Notes: generated by a model from the letters alone, not told the origin. A DNA stretch of 64,000 nt from Hypericum androsaemum (GCA_963995505.1 OZ023197.1:13576475-13640474); one strand, 5' to 3'; counted from the first letter of the stretch, positions 11,924 through 25,438 are shown. Numbers and translations: made by a program.

Positions 11924-12543
11924 GAGTAAATTACTCTCAAGTCTCTCGGGTTTGCTTAAATATAACTCAAAAGTCTTCAGTGATTGTAAAATACATGCCA
12001 GTGTCGCGCGTGTTTGATTTTAGTGTCGCGCGTGTTGGTATATTTCATGCTCGCTCTCTTGTATCCTGATAATCGATTAAAACTCCCCGAGATTTGGTTT
12101 TATTATACTCTCAGGCCTCTCGCTGACATCAACAATTATTTTATTATTATTTTAATCTTAAAATGACTATTCTACCTCTATAGTTGTCTCCTACCTTCCC
12201 TCCGACGACCGGTCATCTTTCCGGCAACCAAAATCAATTCAATCCACCTCACTCTCTCCATTATTTCTCCTACCTTCGTCCCTCTCTCCCTCCTTCCACC
12301 TCACCCATTAAAGCAAGCAAACAATTGACAGAGATTCATCAAAATATTTCCAATAATTTCCTGGTACTCCCAAAACCCAGTGGCTACTCTCTCCCCCTCC
12401 CTTAAATAACCGCATCCAAGGAAATCCCATTAAATTAAAGAGGGGATGATGAGGTCGAAAAGGGCGACGGCGGTCTCGTGAATTTCTCCCTGGCGCCAGG
12501 AGACGATGGAGATGGAGGATTAAAAGCCAGGTAACTTCCATCG
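11924..12543. mobile_element. Left half of a long-TIR Mutator-like element, copy B
   Basis: Starts GAGTAAATTACTCTCAAGTC and continues with TTGGTTTTATTATACTCTCAGG, the same arm seen inverted at the right end of copy C (16629). Part of the arm, GTGTCGCGCGTGTT, is duplicated internally. The right half is missing: the sequence runs directly into the copia LTR at 12544. Confidence 0.55.
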
Positions 12544-12679
12544 TGTTGGACCTTGGGCCCATTAGGCAATTATTATTGTGCCTAATTGGGCCCGGGCCCA
12601 TTAGGCCCATAAGTTGGGTTGGATGGGCCGGTCAACCTGCGTTGACTGGCCCGAAGCCACGCAAGCGCCGCGTCAGCGT

Positions 12680-12964
12680 GACGTGGCGCTGACGTCACAT
12701 GTGGCAGCCCGCGTGGCAGACATGTAGTCCAAAGCGCCACGTGGCAAAGCTAGGAGTAGCCTTGCCACGCGGCAGACGTGTGGTCCAAAGCGCCACGTGG
12801 CGTGCCACGTGGCGAAGCTGGGGGTAGCCTTGCCACGTGGCGGACACGTTGTCTGAAACGCCACGTGGCGGACGTGTGGCCCAAAATGCCAAGTGGCGTG
12901 CCACGTGACGACACGTGGCACGCCACGTGGCACATTTTGGTTGTCCGGATTTCCCTATAAAAAG
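12680..12964 (+). promoter_or_regulatory. LTR promoter: eight G-boxes plus TATA box
   Basis: CACGTG occurs at 12738, 12794, 12806, 12834, 12862, 12902, 12912 and 12924, mostly inside the palindrome GCCACGTGGC. They are spread over degenerate repeat units separated by GAAGCTGGGGGTAGCCTT-like linkers. TATAAAAAG follows at 12956, 27 bp after the last G-box. G-boxes are bound by plant bZIP and bHLH factors, so the array could make this LTR responsive to ABA, stress or light. That response is inferred. Confidence 0.7.
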
Positions 12965-13046
12965 GAAAATCCGGCTGGACCAATTTGTAACTTTTCTCAC
13001 AACCACTCAATAAGAAAGGAAAAATTCCGGATTAGTTCCTGAATTT

Positions 13047-13214
13047 TGATCAGATTTTCTATAGAGGAAATCTCGTGAAAATCAATTACGAATCCGTTCA
13101 AACGTGATCGTAATTCGACTAACACGAAGATGATCAGATTTTCTATAGAGGAAATCTCGTGAAAATCAATTACGAATCCGTTCAAACGTGATCGTAATTC
13201 GACTAACACGAAGA
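13047..13214 (+). repeat. 84-bp perfect tandem duplication inside the LTR
   Basis: 13047-13130 and 13131-13214 appear identical base for base; both run from TGATCAGATTTTC to AACACGAAGA. Perfect identity suggests a recent duplication. Confidence 0.93.
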
Positions 13215-13341
13215 AGTTGTGGACCCGAGCCTGTGGACCTCTTGCTTCAACAAGTAAGTGATTTATTATTAACGAATTAGTTTATTAATTAAACGAGTTT
13301 AACACGTAATTACTTGTTAATTACGCGTCAAAACCGTCAAT

Positions 13342-13353
13342 TGGTATCAGAGC
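13342..13353 (+). other. tRNA-Met primer binding site
   Basis: TGGTATCAGAGC is the usual plant retrotransposon primer site, complementary to the 3' end of initiator methionine tRNA. It lies 2 bp after the end of the LTR and fixes the element's + orientation. Confidence 0.88.
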
Positions 13354-15664
13354 ATGGTTGAAACCATGTTTTGATGATAATATGATGTTTTAATTCAAGT
13401 AATTATGTGATTTATTGAGTTAAAAATTATATTAATCGTGATTTTATGGAAAATCGTAATCTGTTGGACTTTAATGTAATTAATTTGGAACCAGCGGGAC
13501 TAAATTAAATTTTGCCTAACCACGCAGGCAAATTCGCGCACGCGCGAAACCTTAAGGTACCAATATGAAATTTGACCGCTTACGTGGCACCTGCGTGTCA
13601 TGGACTTCGGTGCAATTTTCGGAAAACTTGGAGGATTAATTGGAAATTTTCCCAAAAATCCCCAAATCGAAATAAACCCTAATCGGGCGATTTGGGCGAT
13701 TTTGCCCGAAATCGAATTTCGTCGATTTCGTCAGAAATCCGACGATTTCGACGCCGTAGATCGACGATAGTCGATTCTCCGGCTTCTCCCCGACATCCCG
13801 ATACCACGTTTGTGGATCGACGTCGCCGGAATCGCGAGATCGAGGACGACGACGGCGGAGAGTCGCGGAACAGAGAAGACGATCGCGGCGGAGAACGGCT
13901 GGACGACGGCCCGCGAGGCCGCTACGGCCGTGCTCGCGAGGCCGAGACGAGTCGATTGCGACCGGTCTCAGCCCTTGGTTCGCCGCCGTTACGCGGCGGT
14001 CATGGAGAGGAACGGCGTCCGGATTTTTGCCTTCGCAGTCGGGGAAAGAGAAAGAGAGAGGGAAAAATATACGAGGGGCAAAATCGTAATTTCACGATTT
14101 TTCCCAAAAATATTTATACCCGAGTCAAGAAAATCAAAAAACCGAACAGATTGGCCTGGTTTATTAGTTCGACCCAACCCGATTTACGGTCAATTTTGAC
14201 TTAAGTCAAAATTGGACTTAAAAATTGGATTTTTTCTCTTTTAATTGGATAAAATCAGTTTTATTCAATTAATATCCAATAAATTGATAAAAATTTTGAG
14301 AAATTTTTTTCAATTAGGTTTATTAAAATTATATTTTAATAAACTTAAAAATATTTTGGAACGAGTTCCGAGATATGCTAAAGTTAAACTAAAATGACAT
14401 AAATTGATCCATAGTATGATCATCAAAAGATTGGAAAATGAGTTTTTCAATCCTATTTTGGGAAAATATGAGTATTAACCCGAAATTGAATTGCAATTGT
14501 TACAAGATTTGATGGCTACTGGAGACAGGTATCTGAACTTCTGTGAACAGAACTTCGACAGAAGATTCTGAAGCGCCGTTTACCGCTGTGTGTGCCTAAG
14601 AATGACATGTATGTCATCGTTGAGCACATTGAGGCTGTTCACCGGGAGATGCAAGAGTGCATCTGGGCCGGAGGTTACGATCATGGAGAGGACTGGCCCT
14701 CTATGTTTCGAGACCTCCTGGTCACGATGAAAATTCGAGAAGTTATGAGTGTCTTCTCGGCACCCGAGTTCAATACCCATAGAGATGCTCTCTATGGCCT
14801 GATCCATTATCTTGAGGATAAGGGTCTTCGCAGAGAAATGATACCTTCTCCTGTTTTGGAGCTGCGAAGCGGTTTGATCTTGAACCGCTATCTCGCTAAG
14901 GATTACTATTATAGTTTTCCTCCGCTCCTGATCATCTGGATCATGGATTCAATTCCAGTTCCGGAAAGTACCCCGGAACTTCTCGTCGGATCGTCCTCGT
15001 ACCCGGCCCCCACCGGATCGTCCTCGGACCCGGATCCAGATATGTATCTGGATTCTCCTACATCCGATCCCTGTGTGATTATATGTTTAACTGTCCCCAT
15101 GTACATATGTTGGTTTTGGGGGACTTTTGTACAATAGGTTGAGACTTTATCTGAGTTTTTTGTACATATGTGTATAAGCTCAGAATGTACAAATGCATGT
15201 AATTAAATAAAGATGTTTGTTTAATTGCTTCCACTTGAATTTACTATCGATGAACTTTAAACGGTTAAAGTTTAAGATTAATACTTGAATGGTGAGGGGA
15301 AGCATGCCCGCGACCCACTTCGATTTTGAGATTAATCAAGAACTCCATATCGTTAAAAGTTATGAGTGATTAATAAATTGAATCATATTGCCAAATCAAA
15401 TTTCTAATATGTTCTCATATTAAAAATTCCTATAGAGATGTCAGTCGCTTCTAGATCCATCGTAGCTGAGCTAAACCGTGAGTTAAAACTCAACGGTGAA
15501 AACTATGACAATTGGAGTATGAAAATCCAATATGTACTTGAGGAACAAGAGGTTCTTGAGCACATACATGTCATAATGGATGAGCCTGAAGAAGGCACAA
15601 CTGCTCAACATAAGCGAGATAAGGAAGTTTATGTTATTTGGAAGAGGAAAAACTTACTCTTCCA
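13354..15664 (+). pseudogene. Truncated Ty1-copia interior with gag start
   Basis: After the primer site comes a leader of about 2.1 kb with two open but unrecognised frames (13692-14204, Arg/Asp-rich; 14592-15137, no known domain). A copia gag N-terminus begins with ATG at 15438, with L-N-G-E-N-Y-D-N-W-S-M and V-L-E-E-Q-E-V-L, the pattern that opens many plant copia gag proteins. The frame ends after about 80 residues where copy C begins. Protease, integrase, reverse transcriptase, RNase H and the 3' LTR are all missing, so the element was cut off by insertion or deletion. Confidence 0.75.
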
Positions 15665-16629
15665 AATAATTTACTCTTGATTTTATTATACTTTCAGGTC
15701 TATATATACTCTTTTTTTCATTTATGTCATTGAAATGACAAAAATATCCTTAAAAAAAAATCATCAACTTCCTCGTTCTTACTTACCGGTGGCAAGTTCT
15801 TCCTTCCTCACCGACATAAAAAAATCACCATCTTCTTCGTATAATGCAGTCGATGCCGCCCACCACCTTCTCCGGTGGTACCCACCGAAGAACCACTCTT
15901 GGAATATGCAACGGCAGCTGCCCTGTGAAGAAACCCATCTCGGAGAAGAAAACGATTATGAAAATCCAAGAAACCCGTATCCATCTAGCCACCATGTCGA
16001 TAATTTAAGCCCAAGAAACCCATCTCGGAGAAGAAAACAATTATGCAAATCCAAGAAACGATTATTTAAACATCTGGGAGAAAGAAACGAACATGAAAAT
16101 CCAAGAAACCCACATCGAAGAAGAAAACCCAAGAACCAGAAACGATTATTACAAGAAACCCATACCCATGTCGGAAAAAGCCACCATCTCGGAGAAGAAA
16201 ACCCGTATATCGGAGAAGAAAACCCATATAGGGGAAACAATTATTTCCAGAAAAACCCATCTCGGAGGGGAAGAAAACCCATATATCGGAGAAGAAACGA
16301 TTAGAATTCCAAGAAACCCATATCGGAGAAGAAAACCCTAAACGATTATTTCCAAGAAAGCCCAAGAAAAGAATATGAAAAAAATGAAACACATGAGGGT
16401 TTCTGGTGGTGGGTTGTCGGGGAAGAAGGTAGTAGATAATTTTTAAATTTTTTTTTGTTTTGAAGGGTATTTTGGTCATTTTATTGACAAAAAAAGAGCT
16501 ACTAACATGTGATAGGGTCCCGAAAGTATAATAAAATCAAATACAAGAGGCGTCGGCGTGTATTTTGCAAACACGAAAAACTTTTGAATATATTTAAACA
16601 AACTTGAGAGATTTCAAAGTAATTTACCC
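15665..16629. mobile_element. Long-TIR Mutator-like element, copy C
   Basis: The right end, in reverse complement, starts GGGTAAATTACTTTG and continues with CTCTCAAG, TGATTTTATTATACTTTCGGG and a GTCAATAAAATGACCAAAATACCCTT block. The left end (AATAATTTACTC, then TTGATTTTATTATACTTTCAGG and GACAAAAATATCCTT) is the same arm with a deletion. The interior (15940-16400) is a degenerate minisatellite with unit near AAACCCATATCGGAGAAGAA. Left and right flanks give no convincing TSD. Confidence 0.6.
15940..16400 (+). repeat. Minisatellite inside copy C
   Basis: About 18-20 degenerate units around CCCATCTCGGAGAAGAAAA, some extended with CGATTATTTCCAAGAAA. The repeats leave open frames on both strands (Glu-Glu-Asn-Pro-Tyr-Ile-Gly type), which I treat as an artefact of the repeat. 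Confidence 0.75.
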
Positions 16630-17076
16630 TTTTTATATCTCTAAACTATTTATAATAATTTAAAAATTTATAGATGATTTCCACTATTGACCAACAATCC
16701 CGACTACGCCATTATTATTTCGTATATTTGTGGTTTCTTTTGGCTTTTTTTTTCTTATTGAATAGTTAAATTATTACCAATATGATCTATAATACATTAG
16801 ATATATTAAGAAAGACTTATACATTAAAAAAAATTTAAGTATTTTGATTGTACTATTCTTATCAACAAGATATATTTTTTTTTGACAAATATTACAAAAT
16901 TTTTAAATAAAATTAAACTTGTTTGGCCTAGAGTGATCAAATCACGGGGCATTAATGGTCGAGGTCAATCGGTCAAAGAAGACTTTGACTCACGCGGGTC
17001 CAACGTTCCTGGTGGAATTTTCCGAGGCATATAATTGTAGGGTTGATGTTAATTAGATTACGTGCCCGGCCATCTA

Positions 17077-18171
17077 GGATTTTTACCTAAAATGGTATTA
17101 TAGGACAATTTTATTACCAATATGATATTAATGTTAAAAAAATTTCGAGAAAGGTGTCCGTTTCTTAGATCGAAAATTTTTTTGACTTAGAATACTCAGA
17201 TCGAAAAAATTATTTGACTTGGATCTAAAATCGAAAAAAAAATTCGAATCGACCCGGGACTTAGGACGAAAGTTTTTTTCGACCTGAGAAGAGAGAAACC
17301 TCGGGTCGAAAAAAACTGTCGATCTGAGTCTTCTAACATTTTTTTGTTGAAAGAAGAGGTGACTTCCCGCACACAGTTCTATAGCATGAATTGAAATTAA
17401 CTATTGATTATCTACTATTGGTAAGAGGTGACTTATTTGTTTGTAAAGGCAAAAACCCTAGCATAACATACAAAGTGTAATTAATTTTTTATTAATCAAG
17501 AAATTTTGAGGAATATATTCATGTTAAATATTTATTTGAATTTTTTAATCATTTTTTAAAAACTTTACTCGACTCATATCTAAATTAGTTTGTACATTAT
17601 ATCAAAAAATAGATTATCTATTCTTTATGAAGATAATTATATATTATCTAGATCACATATATGAAATTGTGCAACAATTCTAAATTTGTAATTTTAAGTG
17701 GTCGTTCTGAGTCATTGTTTAATTATGTGATCGAGTTTGGTGACATTCATTACCAAATATATAAATCAAGTGACAATAAATTATTCTAACAAAATAAAAA
17801 ATTTCAGTTGAAATGACTTCTAAGAACAAATAAGGCCTATTACCAATAGTTAATTTCAATTCTTGACATAGAACTGTGTGCTCCGGCACCTCTTCTTTCA
17901 ACCAAAAAATGTCAGAAGACTCAGATCGAAGGTTTTTTTTAACTTGAGGTTTCTCTCTCCTCAGGTCGAAAAAAACTTTCGACTTCGGTCCCGGGTCGAT
18001 TTGAATTTTTTTTCGATTTCAGATTCTGGTTGAATAATTGTTTCAATCTAAGTACCTCAGGTCGAAATTTTTTTTCGATCTCGGAAACGGACACCATTCT
18101 CAGAATTTTTTCAACAGTAACACTATATTGGTAATAAAGTTGTACTGTAGCACCATTTTGGAAAAAAATCC
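17077..18171. mobile_element. Foldback-like element with about 340-bp TIRs and 8-bp TSD
   Basis: The left arm (17077 to about 17425) and right arm (about 17835-18171) are inverted repeats along nearly their whole length. They share TTATTACCAATAT, GGTGTCCGTTTC, TCGACCCGGGAC, TTTTTTTCGACCTGAG, GAGAGAAACCTC and CACACAGTTCTAT. The element starts GGATTTTT and ends AAAAATCC, flanked by perfect GCCATCTA at 17069-17076 and 18172-18179. The central 400 bp is AT-rich with no credible gene. An 8-bp TSD fits hAT or a foldback type, while TIR length fits Mutator-like or foldback elements, so the superfamily is open. Confidence 0.88.
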
Positions 18172-18179
18172 GCCATCTA

Positions 18180-19129
18180 CCGATTAGAAATTTCAGTTGG
18201 CTGATTATTCATATACGAAAGTAATTTTTTTTATATCACTTAATATCCCGAATATTTATTAGATCAATTAATTCAGATTCAATTCCAATAATACATTTGA
18301 ATGATGACAAAATTGTCATAACAATTATTTAACATTATAGACATCTCTTAATACAAGTCGATATAAGATTTTGGTCATGTTCTAAAGTAGGTCATAACAA
18401 CGACATGGTCGTTGCAAGATAATCCATCTGGCCATTTTTTAATATTTTAATTATGGCTGAAGGTTAACAGGGTGATAGATTTAATGGAGAGACATTTGTA
18501 CGAAATTTCACCTCAATGATTGTTCTGTATGACATTAACAATACATCGACGTTTGGCGGCTGCATTAAGTTTTTTTATATTCTTTAAATCGAATCTAATA
18601 TGAATTCTCCCAAAACGTATTTAATAATTAGATATTCTCAAACTTTAAAGATTCTAGCTAAAAATTTATTAGTTAAGATAAAATAATTTTCTTACGAGTT
18701 GATCTAAATATTTTTATGCCGCATTAAGTTTCAACATCGGGAAGCAGAAAAATAAGATTTTCTGGCTATTGGAAGAGTTAGCTTAGCTTAATTATTTAAG
18801 TTAATACGTAATTAATCATTTCTTGGAGGACTTAATTAGTGTGGACGGAATCTTTCCTTTCACACTTTCCTTGACATGATAGGCCTCTAGTCAAGGGACA
18901 CTTGACTCTCTGACTAGGTCAAGTATTCAAATTGACTCTGCTATTTTTTTGGATAAATAGATAGATTTTATTCCTCCTTGCAAAATAGTTACAATCCAGG
19001 GAATTCCCAACATTTCCACCATAAGGAGGAACTACTGTACATAAAATAAAACCTAATTACATAAGAAATGTAATCAAGTTAAATTATAGTGGAATCAAGG
19101 TAGAGCAAGAAATTTTGTCGCGCCAAATT
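18180..19129. other. Intergenic, nothing recognised
   Basis: AT-rich DNA between two transposons. I see no gene, RNA gene or long repeat. Confidence 0.45.
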
Positions 19130-19134
19130 ATTAG

Positions 19135-19995
19135 TGTTGTTTGTCGGAGGTGATGTACTTGATTATGAGCTAAGTCGAGGCAAGAGTTTCACTCTTTCTC
19201 CGTAAGACGAGATTGCCCCGTATTCAGTGCTTACGGGCCACGGGAATCGTCCTCAAGATACAACGACTTTGTTGCTTCCAAGATCGTAGCACAACGATTC
19301 TCGAAGCTTCGGGCGAACCTTGGATACTCGGAACTTTCTTGAGAGAGATGGAAAGAAGAACAACTATTGCTAAAGAAATATTATGCAATGAGTTGTGGGG
19401 TAAGATGCAAATGAGGAGGAGATGCCTATTTATTGGCTCTGGATAGGAGGAGGCAGCCACTTCCGAGGGAGCACGAGGCAATTCCGAGGAGACGGACCCT
19501 TTCATCCAGCAGGCAGGCTGCCCTTCAGGCACCTCTTCAGCCAGCCAGTTTTCCCGTGGCTCTTCGGTGGGGCATTCTGGACAAGCCCCTTCGCCAGGCA
19601 GTTCGTGGTTCTTTGGTGCTCGTAGGCACCCCTTCGGGAGGCAACATGCAGCACGCTCGTGTCCTTTCGGCAGCCTATAGCTCTCCAGAATCGGGTAAAA
19701 CTTTATGGCTCTTCGCGACGATGCGCACGTGCGAAGTGCCAAGTGCACCACAAAGTACCCATTGCGACCTGCGTCCAATGCGTCATACGCACACGCACGT
19801 GCGCGTGCTCAGATGGTGCACAATTGACCTTGGATAGCACTCCAGGTGGAATACTTAGTTCCTAACTAACAAGTGAGATTTCCTTGCTTCCACTTTCGAT
19901 GTGGGATAAGAAGTATACCCCCACTTTTGAACTATTCCACTTTGGACCTTCCCACATTGGGCTTCCTTTGCTTTGATTGTCATTCAAATCCAAAA
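19135..19995 (-). repeat. 3' LTR of the copia element
   Basis: 861 bp, matching 25488-26312 over its length, with many substitutions. Relative to the 5' LTR it keeps a segment around 19680-19765 (CTCTCCAGAATCGGG to CACAAAGTACCC) that the 5' LTR lacks. The extensive differences between the two LTRs indicate an old insertion. Confidence 0.9.
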
Positions 19996-20641
19996 ATCCC
20001 CCATATGAATGATGATTAATGCATGCTGACACTTTTAAGAAAAGTTTCGACGAGTTATCATTGCATCGAGATAGGTAGATTACGGCTTTGAACTTTCTCT
20101 AGTGAGATGTTATCGGATTTACTTACTGCTCAGTGAACGCGATGTCTTGAACTGGTCAGTTTTTTTTATGTAAACCAAAACAATAACATTTACACAATGA
20201 TATCTCTAATATTCTTTGGTTCTCACGTTTTGTTCGTTTTAGCCATGGACCTTATCTTGGATTCATAAGTATTTTTCCATTTGAAGCGGCCTCACTTCAC
20301 ACTTATATAGGTGATCTCCTATCGAGAGTATCCTGCCATACTCTACCTTTATCTAGTATATGAATCATTAAAAGTGTAAATACTTAACCTAACCACACCT
20401 CTGCAGGTTCGTACTTAGGCATGTTCTGAGAATGGGATGAGTTCCAAGTAATCATCTTAACAATCCATAACTTAGTTATCTCATTGAACCAAGTTTGTGG
20501 GATCTCCACTCATCATGATTTTTAATTTGTGGGTTTTAACCCCATTCTCCTTACTGCATTATATATTTGATCTCTGTTGATGCCTTTCGTCAAAGGCTCA
20601 GCTATGTTGTCCTTGGACTTCACATAATTAATGGTAATTAT

Positions 20642-21699
<1,058 letters not shown>

Positions 21700-21704
21700 A
21701 TTAT

Positions 21705-24700
21705 ACCACCAGAGATCAATTATCTAACGGCGTTATGTCTCCAACGGATGTGTCGAGACTTACCGTTATTCATAATACTTTGTGCTCTCCCGATTGCTGA
21801 CATGCTATCACAATGTATCAATACAAGAGGCACATGCTTGTTCCAACAAGGAATATCCTCTAGGAAGTTTCTGAGTCATTCAGCTTCTTCCCCAGCTTTA
21901 TTTAGTGCTATAAACTCCGACACTATGGTGGATCGAGCTATGCACGTTTGTTTAGAGGATTTACAGGACACAGCTCCTCTACCTATGGTGAACACATAAC
22001 CACTAGTGGATTTGGAGTCTTTAGTGTCCGATATCTAATTCGCATTACTGTATCCTTCCAATACAGCTGGATATCTCGTATAAAGTATGCCATGGTTCAA
22101 AGTATGTTTTAGGTACTTTAGAACCCTTTCCAGAGCTAGCCCGTGATCTGTTCATGGATTTCTTGTGAATCTACTAAGCTTGCTAACTGAATATGCAATA
22201 TCAGGGCGTGTACAATTTATCAAGTACATCAGGCTCCCAATGATCCTTACATATTTCAGTTGAGATAACGGGTCCCCTCTATTTTTGGCTAAATGTAGAC
22301 TTAGGTCTACCAGAGTCTTAGTCGGAGGTTTTTCAAAAGCTTCAAATTTCTTGAGTACATTCTCTTCGTAATGAGATTGTGACAAGACAATTCTTTCAGT
22401 CGTCCTAGAGATTTTGATCCCTAGTATGACATCAGCTAGACCCATATCTTTCATGTCAAAGTTATTTTTTAACATGTTCTTAGTTTTTACGATAAGATCA
22501 TAACTGCTTCCAATGATTAGCATGTCGTCTACGTACAGACATACAATCACGTAAGCATCAGGTGTGCCTTTAATATAAATACATTTATCACACTCATTGA
22601 TCTTAAAGCCATTTGGCATCATTGTTCTGTCAAATTTCTCATGCCATTATTTCGGCGTATGTTTTAGTTCGTACAATGACTTAACCAGTTTGCATAATTT
22701 ATGCTCTTGTCTGGGGGTAACAAACCCTTCATGTTGTTCCACATATATCTCATCTTCCAGTTCTCCATTTAGGAAAGCTATTTTTACATCCATCTGATGT
22801 ATCTCGAGGTTATAAAGTGCTACAACGGCTATGAGCACTCTAATAGATAAAATTCTAGTAACCGGTGAATACGTGTCAAAGTAATTATATCCTTCCTTCT
22901 GTTTGAACCCTTTTTCTACCAATCGAGCTTTGTACTTGTCATTGATCCATCAACTTTGTATTTCCTTTTAAGGATCTACTTGCAACCTAAAGGTTTGCAA
23001 CCTGGTGGAAGATCCACGATTTCTCATGTGTGGTTTTGCATGATGGACTATATCTCACTGTTAATAGTTTCTTTCTAGAGAGGAGCATCCGGACTAGACA
23101 ATGCCTCTTAGATTGTCCTAGGTTCATTTTCTAACACATATGTCAAAAAATCTGGACCAAATGACTTGGCCGTTCTGGCCTTTTGCTGCGTCTAAGTTCC
23201 TCAACAACTTGATGAGAACCTTGAGTAGCTTCATGAGCTATTTTATCAGAGCTTGGGTTTTTCCTCTCCTTGTTTGGAAAGATATTCTCAAAGAATATTG
23301 TATTCCTTAATTCCATCACCATTCCCTTGTTGATTTTAGGATTTTCAGACTTGTGCACTAGAAATCGGTATGCGCTACTGTTGTAGGCATATCCGATAAA
23401 GATGCAGTCAACGGTCTTGGGTCCTATTCTCACCCTTTTAGGTGGAGGTATTTCTACCTTAGCTATGCACCCCCACACTTTAAGGTAACCGTAGGAAGGC
23501 TTTCCCCCTTTTTATAGTTCATATGGAATTTTGTCCCTTTTCTTGTGTGGGAATTTATTTAGAATGTGGTTAGCTGAGAGCACAGCTTTCCCCCATATGT
23601 TCTGGGGTAAGCTCGAGCTAATCAACATAGTATTCATCATCTCCTTGAGAGTTCGATTCTTACGTTCAGCTACGCCATTTGATTGAGGTGAGTATAGTGC
23701 AGTTGTCTGATGAATAATGCCATTTTGTTTGCAGAATTCCTCAAACAGAGCTACATATTTTCCCCCTCTATCACTTCGAATCATTTTGATTTTACTGCTA
23801 AGTTAATTTTTAACCTTATTCTTATAGCTCTTAAAGGCTTTGAAGGCTTCATCCTTTCCTTTCAAGAGATATACATGGCTCATCGATAAATGTGATGAAA
23901 TACTTTTTCCCACCTCTAGTTTGCACGTGTTTCATATCGCAAACGTCGGTATGAATTAACTCTAAAGGTGTTGTACTTATTTTCACTGAATGGAAAGGTG
24001 TTTTGGCCATTTTTGCCCCAAGACATACTTCGCATTTATCATTTTGGTTAAACTCTAGTTTAGACAATTAATTTAAACTTACCAACTTTCTTAGTGAGCT
24101 TAAATTTACGTATCCTAATCTATCATGCCATAAGTTAGAACACTGAGCCAAGTAAGAAGAATTAACAACTTTATTCTGGTCCTCAAAGGAACGTTGTACA
24201 GTTATTATTTTCAATTTAAAGAGTCTCCTATCTAGGTAACCCTTTCCTACAAATGTACCAGCTTTGGTCATTACAAATTTATTAGCCTAAAAAACTAGCT
24301 TCAGCCCAACTTTGCTTAACAGGGAGCCGGATACTAGATTCTTGCGAATGTCTGGGACATGTAGCACATCCTTGAGGGTCAGCACGTTGCTTAAGGTCAG
24401 CTTCACGACCATCTTACCCAACTCGACTACCTTGAAAGTTGCAGAGTTATCCATAAACAGCTTCCATCCGGTGATCGGGCTATAGGTCGAGAATATCTCC
24501 TTGTCTGAGTAGATGTGACGGGTTGCCCCTGTGTCGACGAACTACTCTCTTGGGTTATCCACCAAATTGACTTCAAACACCACGCCAGATTAGCTTTCTT
24601 ATGATTGTCCTTCTTTGGCAGACGATAATCCTTTGCCATGTGACCGGGCTTGTCGCAGTTGTAGCAGTTGTCCTTGATCTTCTTGACCTTTTCCTACTTT

Positions 24701-25438
24701 GGCTCTTGCTTCTCCTGCTTATTGTCAGACTTCTTTCTCTTCTTGCCAGTACTTCCTTCAGCTAGGTGTATCGTGGCTTCAGAGTTGGTCTTGTTTATCT
24801 TGACTTCAAACTTTCGATTGTCTTCCTCAATCCTTAGTCTCACAATCAAGTCTTCAAGACCCATGTCCTTCCTCTTATGCTTGAGGTAGTTTTTGAAATC
24901 CTTCTGCAGGGGTGATAGCTTTTCGATCATTGCCACCACTTGGAAGGACTCACTTAGTTGCACTCCTTCGGTATGAATCTTATGCAGAATTAATTGCAGC
25001 TCTTGTACTTGATCTATCACCTTCTTGGAATCAACCATCTTGAAGTCGAGGAATCTTTCGACGATAAATTTCTTCAATCCGGCATCTTTGATCTTGTACT
25101 TCTTTTCCAGGAAATTTCACAATTCTTTTGCAGTCGTGGTTACCGCATAGACATTGTATATGGTGTCGTCTAATCCATTCAGGATGTAGTTACGACATAA
25201 GAAGTCGCTATGGTTCTATGCATCCAAGGCATTGATCTTCTGTTTATCAGCCTCATCTTTTCGCCACCTTCGGAGCCTCTTGCTTCAAGAATCGGACCAG
25301 GATGAGTATTGTCAAGTAGAACATCATCTTCTGTTGCCACCTCTTGAACTCGGTGCCATTGAACTTTGCCGGCCTTTCGGCGTGGACAGTTCCTGGGACC
25401 GTCGGTACTGGTGCCTGAGCATAGCTTGATGTTGCCAT
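21705..25438 (-). pseudogene. Copia gag-pol, disrupted
   Basis: Minus-strand polyprotein broken by stops and frameshifts. Gag starts with ATG at 25438 (R-P-A-K-F-N-G-T-E-F-K-R-W-Q-Q-K-M), and the gag core runs about 25077-24694. A C-Y-N-C zinc knuckle is near 24660-24630. The protease motif V-D-T-G-A-T-R-H-I is near 24540-24515. The pre-integrase region (L-W-H-D-R-L-G-Y-V-N) is near 24140, and the integrase core with S-P-Q-S-N-G-V-A-E-R lies in 24067-23512. Reverse transcriptase covers 22922-22152, with the catalytic Y-V-D-D-M at 22537-22523. RNase H continues to 21705, is split by the solo LTR, and ends (K-D-N-I-A-E-P-L-T-K-G) near 20560. Single open segments are at most 160 codons, so no active polyprotein can be made. 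Confidence 0.93.

Larger units (their letters stand above)
12544..13339 (+). repeat. Copia-type LTR (5' LTR of a truncated element)
   Basis: Bounded by TGTTGGACC on the left and CCGTCA on the right (TG...CA), with a Met-tRNA primer binding site 2 bp downstream. The U3-like part holds the G-box array and a TATAAAAAG box at 12956-12964. The R/U5 part holds an 84-bp perfect tandem duplication. No second copy of this LTR is present in the window. Confidence 0.78.

Noticed and set aside
12673..13010. Several minus-strand frames with His-Val-Ala-Arg-Pro repeats
   Set aside because: They are translations of the G-box palindrome array in the LTR.
15956..16479. Frames with Gly-Phe-Ser-Ser-Pro or Glu-Glu-Asn-Pro repeats
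   Set aside because: Products of the minisatellite inside copy C; they occur on both strands.
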